64,000 nucleotides of DNA from NCBI RefSeq assembly GCF_018403685.1, contig NZ_BOVK01000025.1:1-64000 (forward strand). Direction: 5' to 3'. Below the pieces are notes generated by a model that was not told where the DNA came from, searched no databases, and saw only the letters and a list, made by a program, of their open reading frames with translations. This document shows positions 17,758 through 25,880 of this stretch, one piece after another. The position numbers and the translations under genes were made by a program. The DNA comes from Xylanibacillus composti. Its GTDB lineage: Bacteria; Bacillota; Bacilli; Paenibacillales; K13. How positions within the stretch are numbered: the first letter of the stretch is position 1; each line of letters starts with the position of its first letter.

Positions 17758-18720
17758 TTATTTCCACACAATCGATGCCTGATTGACGGGTTCCGCTTCA
17801 GAGAAATCCGCCAAGTCCTTCATCAGCTGAAATAAAGCCCCGTCCTTGCGCTTCGCTTCAATCATGACATCCAGCTCGGGCGAATGCGGCCCGATTCCGC
17901 GCAAAGCTGCGGCCAGTTCAGCCGCGTTCACATAATCGGCATGTCCCCTTGGATCCTTGTCACTCCTGGGACTGGACACGTGAATCTTGGGGGGAAGGCC
18001 TGTTTCCTTCCACGTTGCGGCGATTGCGGGCCACAGCTCCTCCATGTCTTCCCCCTCGTTGTTCACGGCATGATGATGAACGTCCAGCACCATCGGAACG
18101 CCCAGCTCCTGGCAAGCCTGCAGCGTCTCCCTGGCCGTGAATGTCTTATCATCGTTCTCAAACATCAGCCTTTCCCGAATGCGCGCAGGCAGCGCCTTGA
18201 CATTGGCGGCAAAGCGGGCCATTGCCTTATCCTTGCTCCCGTAAGAGCCTCCGATATGAATGTTGCACTTGGCTTCCTTCGTCAATCCCATCGCCTCCAG
18301 CATGCGTACGTGCCTGTCCAGATCAGCAATGGAATGGGCCAGCACTTCCTCGCGCGGCGTGCTGAGCACTGTGAAATGGTCCGGGTGAAAGCTCACCCGC
18401 ATGCCATTCTCCTTAACGTAATCTCCAACCTCCCGAAAGGACTCCTCCAGCTGCGGGAATGGGTCCCAATCCGCCAGCATCTCATGCCCGATTAGCGGAA
18501 TCAGCTTGGACGAAAATCGGTACAGCTTGATGTCATGCGCCTTATTGTGACGCAGCAGCCGAAGTGTATTATGCAGGTTCTCAGCAGCGATTCGTTCCAG
18601 CTTGCGAATCGCTGCCTCCCTGTCCGCCAGCTTGGCGAACTGGGTAGCAGTCATCGTCTTGGAAGGCGACGCATTTTTTACCTCAACCGACATCGCGACA
18701 TACCCAAAGCGGACAATCAT
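17758..18720 (-). CDS. uvsE: UV DNA damage endonuclease
   Basis: 320 residues, TIM-barrel UVDE family. It begins MIVRFGYVAMS. Family features include NIHIGGSYGSK, LMFENDD, the metal-binding VLDVHHHAVNNEGED and KIHVSSPR. It nicks DNA 5' to UV photoproducts and starts an alternative excision repair. The ATG at 18720 is chosen because AGGAGG lies 9 bases upstream; the in-frame ATG at 18726 would be only 3 bases from it. It is divergent from the glycosyltransferase unit and has no LexA box. Confidence 0.92.
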   Translation of the reverse strand: MIVRFGYVAMSVEVKNASPSKTMTATQFAKLADREAAIRKLERIAAENLHNTLRLLRHNKAHDIKLYRFSSKLIPLIGHEMLADWDPFPQLEESFREVGDYVKENGMRVSFHPDHFTVLSTPREEVLAHSIADLDRHVRMLEAMGLTKEAKCNIHIGGSYGSKDKAMARFAANVKALPARIRERLMFENDDKTFTARETLQACQELGVPMVLDVHHHAVNNEGEDMEELWPAIAATWKETGLPPKIHVSSPRSDKDPRGHADYVNAAELAAALRGIGPHSPELDVMIEAKRKDGALFQLMKDLADFSEAEPVNQASIVWK

Positions 18721-18814
18721 AGCCATTTCCCTCCTGTCTCTTGATGTCAAATATTGTGTCCCGAACGGCTTGCCATGAACCCCGCCTGATGTCTTTCCCT
18801 ACTCTGTTCATCGT

Positions 18815-18844
18815 TTTACAAGGCCTCCCGTTTCATGCTATAAT
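18815..18844 (+). promoter_or_regulatory. Sigma-A promoter of the glycosyltransferase unit
   Basis: TTTACA (18815-18820), 18 bases, TATAAT (18839-18844). The leader to the first ORF at 19010 is about 160 bases. Confidence 0.55.
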
Positions 18845-19009
18845 GAGACAAATTCTTTTTCTTGAAAACGTTTTATTCAGTTCCAATCTAGTTTTGTTTC
18901 CTCTGGTGAAGCAATGAAGCAAATTCCGACATGGGCGCCTGGAATTTGTCGAGCGAGTGGCGCACCCACCACCCTCCAACATCATTCGCTATGTAAAGGA
19001 AGTGTGGGT

Positions 19010-19093
19010 ATGAGCGCCAGCACCAACGAACAACCCTCCGTTTGCGTATCGCAACATTTCATCTGCAAGGGGAAGGATGGCATCCCGGCATGA
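19010..19093 (+). CDS. 27-codon leader ORF overlapping the glycosyltransferase start
   Basis: It begins MSASTNEQ and ends KDGIPA with a TGA that overlaps the next start as ATGA. AAAGGA sits 9 bases before the ATG at 19010, a better ribosome site than the one for the large gene. The layout suggests translational coupling, or a leader peptide controlling the downstream gene. The peptide contains two Cys and resembles nothing I know. It could also be the start of the large protein separated by a frameshift. Confidence 0.55.
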   Translation: MSASTNEQPSVCVSQHFICKGKDGIPA

Positions 19094-19866
19094 ATCCGAT
19101 CCATTCTCCCAAGCGCTATCCTTTTCATTCGACCTATCTGCATGCTCTCTCTGTGCAAGAGATTGTGGAATGGGCACATTCCTCCATCCAGCATCGGACA
19201 GCGGCACAGCTCATTGTTGCCGGCACCGAGCTTCTGGTCAGACTGCAGCGCAGCGCCGAGTTGCGCGACATTGTGAACGCTTCTCCGATGATCTGCGCCG
19301 GAGACCATGCTGTTGTGCTCGCTTCCCGCCTGCATGGCATTCCGGTGCCGGAACGGGTTACCCAGATTGAACTGGTAGACAAGCTGCTCGCCTTGGCCAA
19401 CCAGAGCCGATACCGCATTTTTTTGGTAGGAGAAGAGCCGGAACTGCTGCAGAGCGCGGAGCTGTATATCCGTCTTTTTTACCCGTATCTGCAGGTGTCG
19501 GGCGCCATATCCGTATGGCTGCATTCGCATGAAGAAACGAACGCTCTGCATGCCATTGCCCGAAGCGGCTCGGATATTTTGTTTGTCGCCCTTCCTTCTC
19601 CCGAAAGGGAACTGTGGCTGCACAACTGTATGCACGAATTGAATGTGCCGCTCTGTGTAGGCGCGGACGCCGCCCTCGATGATTACGCTGCGCGCATCCG
19701 TCATTCGCCGGCCTGGATCAAAGGCACTGTATTCGAGCGATTGTTCTTCTTCGCACGCCGCGGCAGACACTTTGCGCGCTCGATCAGAAGCTGCCCGGCC
19801 TTTCTCGCAGGCATTGTGCGGGACAGGCGCCGCCGCAAGCGGTCCCGTTCTGCTCCTAGGGACTAG
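19090..19866 (+). CDS. WecG/TagA/CpsF-type glycosyltransferase, divergent
   Basis: About 258 residues from the ATG at 19090. The pattern matches the WecG/TagA family: a substrate segment with ICAGDHAVVLASRL, then GIPVPERVTQIELV, RIFLVGEEPELL and ILFVALPSPERELW, in the same order as the family's conserved blocks. Members add N-acetylmannosamine or related sugars to lipid-linked carriers in teichoic acid or polysaccharide synthesis on the inner membrane face. Several usually invariant positions differ, and the C-terminus is very Arg-rich. An in-frame TTG at 19042 is an alternative start; the ATGA overlap favours 19090. Confidence 0.7.
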   Translation: MNPIHSPKRYPFHSTYLHALSVQEIVEWAHSSIQHRTAAQLIVAGTELLVRLQRSAELRDIVNASPMICAGDHAVVLASRLHGIPVPERVTQIELVDKLLALANQSRYRIFLVGEEPELLQSAELYIRLFYPYLQVSGAISVWLHSHEETNALHAIARSGSDILFVALPSPERELWLHNCMHELNVPLCVGADAALDDYAARIRHSPAWIKGTVFERLFFFARRGRHFARSIRSCPAFLAGIVRDRRRRKRSRSAPRD

Positions 19867-19935
19867 CTGTCATTCAACTCCCCCGGTCACGGCTTAGCGG
19901 TGCGGGTTTATGGATGACCAGCCTGTTCAAGACAT

Positions 19936-19979
19936 AAAAAAAACAACTCTCGGCAAATTGCTCTGAGAGTTGTTTTTTT
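19936..19979. terminator. Bidirectional terminator, glycosyltransferase / pspA
   Basis: CAACTCTC (19944-19951) pairs with GAGAGTTG (19965-19972), flanked by eight A on the left and seven T on the right. It can end both converging transcripts. Confidence 0.9.
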
Positions 19980-20046
19980 GTTCGGCAGGCAAGGGTGTGT
20001 TGTCACTGCCGGCAAATCGTGCGACGCCAAATGATTGGCTAGAAGA

Positions 20047-20724
20047 TTAGTTGCCCGCCTTCTTGCTATCCAATTCAGCTCGCAGGGCGGCCAAATCATC
20101 GTCTACATTGTCCTTGTCGAGAGCAGCCAGCTCATCGTCAAGCGATGTGCTGCTTGATCTCAGCTCTCTGCTCGCCTCTGCCTCCGCTTCGAGCTGCATG
20201 ACCTTCTCGCTCATGCGGTCGAAACCCTTGGCGCCAGTGTCCTTGCCGAAGCCGGACATCGTGCGGTTGATCTGCTTCTGCGCCTTCGCCGCCTCCGCAC
20301 GCGCAACCAGCGAGTCCTTGCGGTTCTTCATCTTTTCGAACTCGGCTTTCATCTCCTGCAATTGCTTGCGGAGCTGGTCCGCATTCGATTTCGCATTCGC
20401 ATGCTGCTGCTCGAAATCTTCCGCTTTCGCTTGATGGCTCTTCTTGTCTTGCAGCGCACGGCGCGCCAAGTCCTCATTGCCTGCTTCCAAAGCTTTCATC
20501 GCCTGCTGGTGGCGCTTCTCAACCATTTCCTGCGCTTCTTCGAACTGATGCTTCAGACGCTTCTCGACAGCGATCTGCTTCGCTACCGCGACTTCCGCAT
20601 CGGCAATGTCGTCCTCCATGTCGCGCAAGTACTGATTCAAAAGCTTGACCGGGTCCTCCGCCTTGTCGATCAAGTCGTTGATGGCCGCTACAGAAATATC
20701 CCGAATTCTCTTAAAAATACTCAT
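20047..20724 (-). CDS. pspA: PspA/IM30 family envelope-stress protein
   Basis: 225 residues, almost entirely coiled coil, beginning MSIFKRIRDISVAAINDLIDKAEDP, an amphipathic helix typical of PspA. The proteins assemble as an ESCRT-III-like scaffold on damaged cytoplasmic membrane. GAGGAGG precedes the ATG at 20724. It lies 110 bases downstream of the flotillin gene on the same strand, consistent with a joint membrane-stress function as in Bacillus. Confidence 0.93.
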   Translation of the reverse strand: MSIFKRIRDISVAAINDLIDKAEDPVKLLNQYLRDMEDDIADAEVAVAKQIAVEKRLKHQFEEAQEMVEKRHQQAMKALEAGNEDLARRALQDKKSHQAKAEDFEQQHANAKSNADQLRKQLQEMKAEFEKMKNRKDSLVARAEAAKAQKQINRTMSGFGKDTGAKGFDRMSEKVMQLEAEAEASRELRSSSTSLDDELAALDKDNVDDDLAALRAELDSKKAGN

Positions 20725-20834
20725 GTTTGAATATCCTCCTCAAAGATTGAATTCTGGTGTTCATTACTAAGCATTACGCAGAACCGTGAAGATGGTTTCA
20801 TTTCCTGCCAGGTCTTGTCTAGACTGTCCGCTTC

Positions 20835-22406
20835 CTATTCGGAAGCATCTGTCTGCACATCCGATGAAGGCCGCAGAACTTCCAGGTCCTGCCCGGAAGA
20901 GGCGGACGAACTACCCGCTGCAATTTCATGCTTCGCTTCCTTCCATGCAGGCGCCTGCTTGTTCCCTTTTGATGCCAAATTTTTCATGAGTCCTTCGATA
21001 TCGATGCCCGATACATTTTTCAGCATTTCCGGAGCGGTCGCCATCAGCGAGGTCACGTAATTGCTGACGCGTGCGGCGCCTTCGCCGTTCCCGGTATCGA
21101 CGACTGTCAGCTTGTCGATGCCCTTGATCGGCTCGGCTACGCGTCCAGCCAGCTCAGGCAGCATCTTCACAATAATGTCCAGCACGGCAGCATCCCCGTA
21201 CTTCGCGAACGCTTCGGCCAGCTTCTCCTTCGCCTCTGCTTCAGCCAAGCCTTTGGAGCGAATGACTTCCGCTTCTGCAGTACCCTTGGCCTTCTCGGCT
21301 TCCGCTTGCGCCAGACCGTCCAGCCGTTTCTGTTCTGCTACGGCTTTAGCTTCCGCTTCGATCTTGTACTGCTCTGCGTCGGCCTCGCGCATGCGGCGGG
21401 CTTTCTCCGCTTCAGCCGCCTGCTCGACTGCGTAACGATCGGCATCCGCTTTCTTCTTGACCTCTGCGTCGTACTGCCGTTCGCGCCGCTGGATTTCCTT
21501 CTCCTCCAGCTCAATCTCCTTCTGCTTGCGCACGAGCTCTATCTTCATCTGTTCTTCCGTTACCTGCTGCTTGGAACGCGCCTCTTGAATATGGTAGGCC
21601 TGGTCGGCCTCTGCCTTCGCCTGATCCTGCTCGCGCTTGAAAGAAGCAACCTTCAATTCCTTCTCCTTCGACGCTTCGGCAATATTCGTATCGCGAAGCA
21701 GCTCCGCCTTCTGCCCTTCCTCTTCCGCGCGCGCCTTCTGAATACGCGCGTCACGCACTGCGTCTGCTTCGGCGATCTCCGCGTCCCGCTTCACCGCAGC
21801 AATTCTCGGCTTGCCAAGCGCATCCAGATAGCCATGCTTGTCGCGGACATCCTTGATTGTGAACGAAACGATCTGCAGGCCCATCTTCTTCAAGTCCCGC
21901 GCGGCGACTGCCTGCACCTCCTGAGCGAACTTGTCGCGGTTGCGGTAAATCTCTTCTACCGTCATCGATCCAAGAATCGCCCGCAAGTGGCCTTCCAGCA
22001 CTTCTTGCGCTTCTGCCTTCAACGCTTCGGTCGGCTTGCCAAGGAACTGCTCTGCCGCAGTGGCAATATCCTCGACCGCACCGCCTATCTTAATAATGGC
22101 GACCCCGTCTGTCATAATCGGCACGCCTTGCTCCGTGTAAACCTCGGGCGTAGATACGTCCAGCTTGCTTGACAAGAGCGACAAAAACTCTGCCTTCTGG
22201 AAGATCGGGAGAATAAAAGCTCCCCCGCCGCGCACAATTTTAATTCGCCGTCCGGTATCATCCACAACCGTATGCTTGCTGCCCAGGAATGAACCGGTCA
22301 CCACCATGGCTTGATCTGCGCTTACCGTCTTGTATCGGGCCCAGAACGCTACCCCCAGCAGTACGATAACCGCCATCACAATAAACGGAATTCCCATAGT
22401 CTCCAT
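20835..22406 (-). CDS. floT: Flotillin-like protein
   Basis: 523 residues. An N-terminal membrane hairpin (about residues 5-22) is followed by a band-7/SPFH domain and a long Ala/Glu/Lys/Arg coiled coil (about 200-400), then a C-terminal tail. The order and length match YuaG/FloT. Flotillins scaffold membrane microdomains and affect membrane fluidity and secretion. GAGGAGG lies before the ATG at 22406. Its partner nfeD-type gene lies directly upstream. Confidence 0.93.
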   Translation of the reverse strand: METMGIPFIVMAVIVLLGVAFWARYKTVSADQAMVVTGSFLGSKHTVVDDTGRRIKIVRGGGAFILPIFQKAEFLSLLSSKLDVSTPEVYTEQGVPIMTDGVAIIKIGGAVEDIATAAEQFLGKPTEALKAEAQEVLEGHLRAILGSMTVEEIYRNRDKFAQEVQAVAARDLKKMGLQIVSFTIKDVRDKHGYLDALGKPRIAAVKRDAEIAEADAVRDARIQKARAEEEGQKAELLRDTNIAEASKEKELKVASFKREQDQAKAEADQAYHIQEARSKQQVTEEQMKIELVRKQKEIELEEKEIQRRERQYDAEVKKKADADRYAVEQAAEAEKARRMREADAEQYKIEAEAKAVAEQKRLDGLAQAEAEKAKGTAEAEVIRSKGLAEAEAKEKLAEAFAKYGDAAVLDIIVKMLPELAGRVAEPIKGIDKLTVVDTGNGEGAARVSNYVTSLMATAPEMLKNVSGIDIEGLMKNLASKGNKQAPAWKEAKHEIAAGSSSASSGQDLEVLRPSSDVQTDASE

Positions 22407-22510
22407 AAGCTCCTCCTCATCATGATTTTCCTTCCGTCATGCTTCCGCCTTACATCGAATAATAACGCTTCCCGGATGCTGTCTGGCCTTGGCGATGCCT
22501 GCCCGACGCT

Positions 22511-23053
22511 TCATTCCAGCTGCATCGACTGGGCAAAATCGGCAACAAGCAGAACACCATCGCGCACTTCGACGACAATCACCTTGCTGCCTGTGGCATG
22601 CTCAGTTCCGTCGAAGCCGGAAGCAATCTCGTAAACGGTGCTCGTGCCAAGCTGCACCTTCACTTCGCCAAAGCCTCCCGCAGGGATTGGAATGTTCACC
22701 TCTCCAATCTTGCCTTCCAGCTCGCTCATCGTGTACGCCAGCGAATTTTCTGCCTGCTTCATAGATCTGACGTAGGCCCAAAAGACCACTGTGGAGCTGA
22801 GTACAGCCGCAGTCAGGGAGACGACCGCCGTCTGCCATACGGCAAGGGGCGCGTACTGCGTCAAGAGCACTCCGGCACCGCCGAACACCGTCAATCCGCC
22901 CACGATGGTCATCGGATGGATGAAATCCGGGGCATCCAGCGACAAAAACTCCAGCGCTCCATCGAACCAACTGCCAATCAGGTCGCCAAGCACTACGGAA
23001 ACGAGCACGAACAATACGCCGAATATCAGACATCCCCAGTACAGCTCCAGCAT
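22511..23053 (-). CDS. yuaF: NfeD-like membrane protein (YuaF type)
   Basis: 180 residues. Three membrane segments (about residues 5-23, 48-66 and 74-95) are followed by a soluble OB-fold-like domain (IGEVNIPIPAGGFGEV to the end), the short NfeD form that partners flotillins. AAAGGAG lies upstream of the ATG at 23053. It precedes floT on the same strand; a possible ECF-sigma promoter is at 23115-23143. Confidence 0.88.
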   Translation of the reverse strand: MLELYWGCLIFGVLFVLVSVVLGDLIGSWFDGALEFLSLDAPDFIHPMTIVGGLTVFGGAGVLLTQYAPLAVWQTAVVSLTAAVLSSTVVFWAYVRSMKQAENSLAYTMSELEGKIGEVNIPIPAGGFGEVKVQLGTSTVYEIASGFDGTEHATGSKVIVVEVRDGVLLVADFAQSMQLE

Positions 23054-23114
23054 ACGTCAAACTCCTTTCCACTCATCCTTACGCGCAAGGTGTGGGAATA
23101 TATTCCTAATAAGG

Positions 23115-23143
23115 TATACGATCTAACTTTGTCGAAGGTTGCG
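23115..23143 (-). promoter_or_regulatory. Possible ECF (SigW-type) promoter of nfeD-floT
   Basis: On the minus strand CGCAAC (23138-23143), 17 bases, CGTATA (23115-23120). The AAC and CGTA cores fit SigW-type promoters (TGAAAC-N16-CGTA), and Bacillus homologues of these genes belong to the SigW regulon. The -35 match is partial. Confidence 0.4.
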
Positions 23144-23216
23144 AAAATTTTAACATGGATAACAGAAAAAGAGAAGTCCGTTTCCTTTACAATTCCCCTT
23201 GCGCGCGAAACGAGAC

Positions 23217-23245
23217 AAAAAAACCCCGCTCCATCCGCAAGCGGG
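23217..23245 (-). terminator. Terminator of trxA
   Basis: Read on the minus strand, CCCGCT (23240-23245) pairs with AGCGGG (23225-23230) and runs into GGTTTTTTT. Confidence 0.75.
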
Positions 23246-23271
23246 TGGGCGAGGGCTTTTCGCTATGCTAT

Positions 23272-23589
23272 TCAATTGCTGTAGCGGGCGATTTTTGCTT
23301 TCAGGCTGTCCTTGCTTTGCAGGCCGACCATTTTTTCTACCGGCTGTCCGTCCTTGAACAAAATCAGGGTTGGGATGCTGGAAATGCCGAATTGGCTGGC
23401 AAGCTCGCCCTCTTCATCTACGTTCACTTTGCCGATAACGGCTTGACCCGCCAGCTCCTCGGACAATTCTTCCACAATCGGGAGCTGTACTTTGCAAGGC
23501 CCGCACCAGGGGGCCCAGAAGTCAACCAAAGCCACGCCTTCCTTGACCGTTTCCTGCAAGTTGCTTGTGTGGATAACTGTTGCTGCCAT
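23272..23589 (-). CDS. trxA: Thioredoxin
   Basis: 105 residues, the standard length. The redox motif WCGPCK is at 28-33, the cis-Pro loop is SSIPTLILF, and the C-terminal helix is normal. It reduces protein disulfides in the cytosol. AAAGGAG precedes the ATG at 23589. A palindrome lies upstream (23648-23664), and 12 bases of that region are repeated in the promoter of the Rrf2 regulator gene next door, so redox-linked repression by that protein is likely. Confidence 0.95.
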   Translation of the reverse strand: MAATVIHTSNLQETVKEGVALVDFWAPWCGPCKVQLPIVEELSEELAGQAVIGKVNVDEEGELASQFGISSIPTLILFKDGQPVEKMVGLQSKDSLKAKIARYSN

Positions 23590-23647
23590 AAGGGAACCAC
23601 TCCTTTATTTTTATTCGGACGGACAAATGACGCCGCCCTACATTGTG

Positions 23648-23667
23648 ACTGTTATAGTAACAGTTAG
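23648..23667. promoter_or_regulatory. Putative Rrf2 operator upstream of trxA
   Basis: A perfect palindrome ACTGTTA-TAG-TAACAGT (23648-23664) lies about 60 bases before trxA. The 12-mer AGTAACAGTTAG (23656-23667) occurs identically at 24230-24241 in the rrf2 promoter. A TATAAC -10-like box lies inside the palindrome on the minus strand. Confidence 0.55.
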
Positions 23668-23710
23668 CCCGGAAATCCGCTGCATGTTCAGTGCGTTTTT
23701 TTTGAAACAG

Positions 23711-24154
23711 CTATTTGGGTCTTTTCTTTGAGCCGTCTGCGGCTTTCCTGACTTGATCCAGCAAATCTGCGATCGTGACGCGATCCAGATGCTTCATCAT
23801 CTGCATCTCGGTATCCCGGAACACCTCACTCATGACATCTTCCATGTGCGTGGCGACCATGCAATCCGGGTCCGCTCCGCCCGACTTCCAGCTCGGCACA
23901 ACGGAGCCCATAGCCAGTATCCTGTACACGTGGGCCAAAGTAATCTCCTCCGGATCTCCCATGAGCACATATCCTCCGCCAATGCCTTCCTTCGTCGAAA
24001 TCATGCCAGATTTCTTCAACCATCCCATTACCCGTCGAACCCGCGCGGAGTGCGTATTCACACTGCAAGCGATCATGTCGCTTGTCGCCATGCGGTCAGG
24101 GCGCTGGGCTAGCAGGACCAACCCATGAACGGCCACCGTAAATTCACTGTTCAT
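23711..24154 (-). CDS. Rrf2-family transcriptional regulator
   Basis: 147 residues. An Rrf2 winged helix (EFTVAVHGLVLLAQ, SARVRRVMGWLKKSGMISTKEGIGGGYVL) is followed by a dimerisation helix. Two Cys (about residues 31 and 96) could sense redox state; the three-Cys cluster of Fe-S Rrf2 proteins is absent, so it is more like YwnA/HypR. The ATG at 24154 with GGAG 10 bases upstream is preferred over the ATG at 24169. It probably represses itself and trxA. Confidence 0.85.
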   Translation of the reverse strand: MNSEFTVAVHGLVLLAQRPDRMATSDMIACSVNTHSARVRRVMGWLKKSGMISTKEGIGGGYVLMGDPEEITLAHVYRILAMGSVVPSWKSGGADPDCMVATHMEDVMSEVFRDTEMQMMKHLDRVTIADLLDQVRKAADGSKKRPK

Positions 24155-24221
24155 GCTTTCGTTCTCCATTTCTGAAAAACCAGATGCGCGGAATAGCGTT
24201 CCTGACGTCTGCTTATCTGTG

Positions 24222-24250
24222 ATAATACTAGTAACAGTTAGAATTGTCAA
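24222..24250 (-). promoter_or_regulatory. Sigma-A promoter of rrf2 with operator in the spacer
   Basis: TTGACA (24245-24250), 17 bases, TATTAT (24222-24227) on the minus strand. The spacer contains the 12-mer shared with the trxA upstream palindrome, so the regulator would block its own promoter. Confidence 0.7.
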
Positions 24251-24297
24251 GAGAGGAGAATAACGGCTCGACGCCGCCTTCCTCACTCTCAATCCCT

Positions 24298-24618
24298 TCA
24301 ACCCTTGTGCTCGCCAAAAAACATTTCCTCAGCCAAGGCAGTCTGAATGCGGGCTTCTTCCTCTGTCAGCTTGCGGACGAGATCCATCTCCACCTTGGTC
24401 ATTTCCTCGCCCTGAAAGGTGATTTCCGCTATAGAAGCCGTGATCTTCACAATCGCAACCGCCTGATTGTCCGGCGTATAGGCAATGCACTTCTGCCCCG
24501 TCGGGTACACGCGGAAGCCGCTCTTCAGCATGGCGGTCTTCCCGTACTCGAGAAGATCGTCCAGTTCCTTCTCCGACTTGAACTTGCATACGGAATTGAA
24601 TTCTGTTTCGAAACCCAT
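24298..24618 (-). CDS. Conserved hypothetical small protein
   Basis: 106 residues from the ATG at 24618, chosen because GAGGTG lies 6 bases upstream; the in-frame GTG at 24627 lies beside that ribosome site. The product is soluble, charged and mixed alpha/beta (GFETEFNSVCKF, GFRVYPTGQKCIAYTPDNQAVAIVKI, then a C-terminal helix). Family not recognised. It lies 47 bases after ddl on the same strand and may be co-transcribed with it. Confidence 0.7.
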   Translation of the reverse strand: MGFETEFNSVCKFKSEKELDDLLEYGKTAMLKSGFRVYPTGQKCIAYTPDNQAVAIVKITASIAEITFQGEEMTKVEMDLVRKLTEEEARIQTALAEEMFFGEHKG

Positions 24619-24665
24619 GTGCGTCACCTCTGCTTCGTGCTTTGGTCTGTCACACAGCTGTCGTC

Positions 24666-25796
24666 TTAGATATCGAAGACATACTGGTTTTGTTGCTTCT
24701 CATTATACCGTTCCATGGCCAGACGAATCAAATCATCGAGCAGCTCCTGATAATTCTTCCCGCTCTCCTTCCAAAGCAACGGATACATGCTGTACGGGGT
24801 AAAGCCGGGCATTGTATTGATTTCATTAATCAGGAACCGGCCGTCATGCTCCCGCATAAAGAAATCGACACGCGACAAGCCGCTTCCGTCAATCGCTTCG
24901 AATGCGCGCAAGGCCAGCTCGCGCACTTCCTCCTTCCGGCCCTCGGGAATATCCGCCGGAATAACCATGGCCGACTTGCCGTCGACATACTTCGCCCGGT
25001 AATCATAGAAGTCGCTGGATGAAACAACTTCACCCGGTACAGATGCCATGGGCTCGTCATTGCCCAGAATGGCTACTTCAATTTCCCTGCCCTCAACGAG
25101 CTCTTCCACGATAATCTTGCGGTCGAAGCGCAGCGCCTCTTCAATGGCCGCAATCAGCTCCTCGCGGTTCTTGGCCTTGGAGATGCCCACGCTCGAGCCG
25201 AGATTGGCCGGCTTCACGAAGCAAGGATAGCCGAGCGTAACCTCGATTTCCGTAATATAAAAAGAGGCGTCCTTCTTCCACTGGTGACGGGTGAAGTAGC
25301 GATACATGCATTGCGCAAGTCCCGCCTCGGCGAACAGCTTCTTCATGATCACCTTATCCATGCCCGCTGCCGATGCCAGCACGCCCGCTCCCACATAAGG
25401 AATGTTGGCCATCTCCATCAAGCCCTGAATCGTGCCGTCCTCTCCGAACGTACCGTGAAGCAAAGGAAATATGACATCAATTCTCTCCCCTCCGGTAGCA
25501 TCTGCCTGCGACTCTGCGAGCGACTGCGCGCCGAAAATAGGGGCGAGCGCCACTGCCGAAGAACCACCGCCCTCGCCAACGCCTTCCCCTTGCAGCAACA
25601 GCTGTTCCTTGGTCGCGATGCGTTCTGTGATCCTCTTACCGGATACCCATTCCCCTTGCTTTGTAATATAAAATGGCTTTATCTCATACTTTTCAAAGTC
25701 GAACGCCTGAATGACAGCAAGCGCCGTTTGCAAGGACACATCATGCTCGCCGGATTTGCCGCCGTACACGAGACCGACTTTAAGCTTATTGTTCAT
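24666..25796 (-). CDS. ddl: D-alanine--D-alanine ligase
   Basis: 376 residues, ATP-grasp fold. Visible are VYGGKSGEHDVS, the serine loop FVKPANLGSSVGISKA, EGREIEVAILGN, FYDYRAKY of the omega loop and the metal-binding LINEINTMPGFT. The YDY-x-x-KY form is that of D-Ala-D-Ala ligases, not of vancomycin-resistance D-Ala-D-Lac ligases. It makes the dipeptide for the peptidoglycan precursor. The ATG at 25796 has GGAGG upstream. Confidence 0.94.
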   Translation of the reverse strand: MNNKLKVGLVYGGKSGEHDVSLQTALAVIQAFDFEKYEIKPFYITKQGEWVSGKRITERIATKEQLLLQGEGVGEGGGSSAVALAPIFGAQSLAESQADATGGERIDVIFPLLHGTFGEDGTIQGLMEMANIPYVGAGVLASAAGMDKVIMKKLFAEAGLAQCMYRYFTRHQWKKDASFYITEIEVTLGYPCFVKPANLGSSVGISKAKNREELIAAIEEALRFDRKIIVEELVEGREIEVAILGNDEPMASVPGEVVSSSDFYDYRAKYVDGKSAMVIPADIPEGRKEEVRELALRAFEAIDGSGLSRVDFFMREHDGRFLINEINTMPGFTPYSMYPLLWKESGKNYQELLDDLIRLAMERYNEKQQNQYVFDI

Positions 25797-25880
25797 TCTA
25801 CAGTCCTCCGGGTAAGTATATTTTTCCAAGAACACGACATCCTATGAAGGCATCTGTTCATGCATGTAAAGCATCCAGAC

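Noticed and set aside
18863-18876. cre-like sequence TGAAAACGTTTTAT before the glycosyltransferase unit
   Set aside because: It deviates at a conserved position and lies in a generally AT-rich leader; too weak to report as a feature.
19042-19089. TTG at 19042 as the glycosyltransferase start
   Set aside because: No ribosome site before it, while the ATG at 19090 overlaps the stop of the upstream ORF as ATGA.
24666-25796. Vancomycin-resistance type D-Ala-D-Lac ligase
   Set aside because: The omega loop reads FYDYRAKY and no vanH- or vanX-like genes are nearby; ordinary Ddl.
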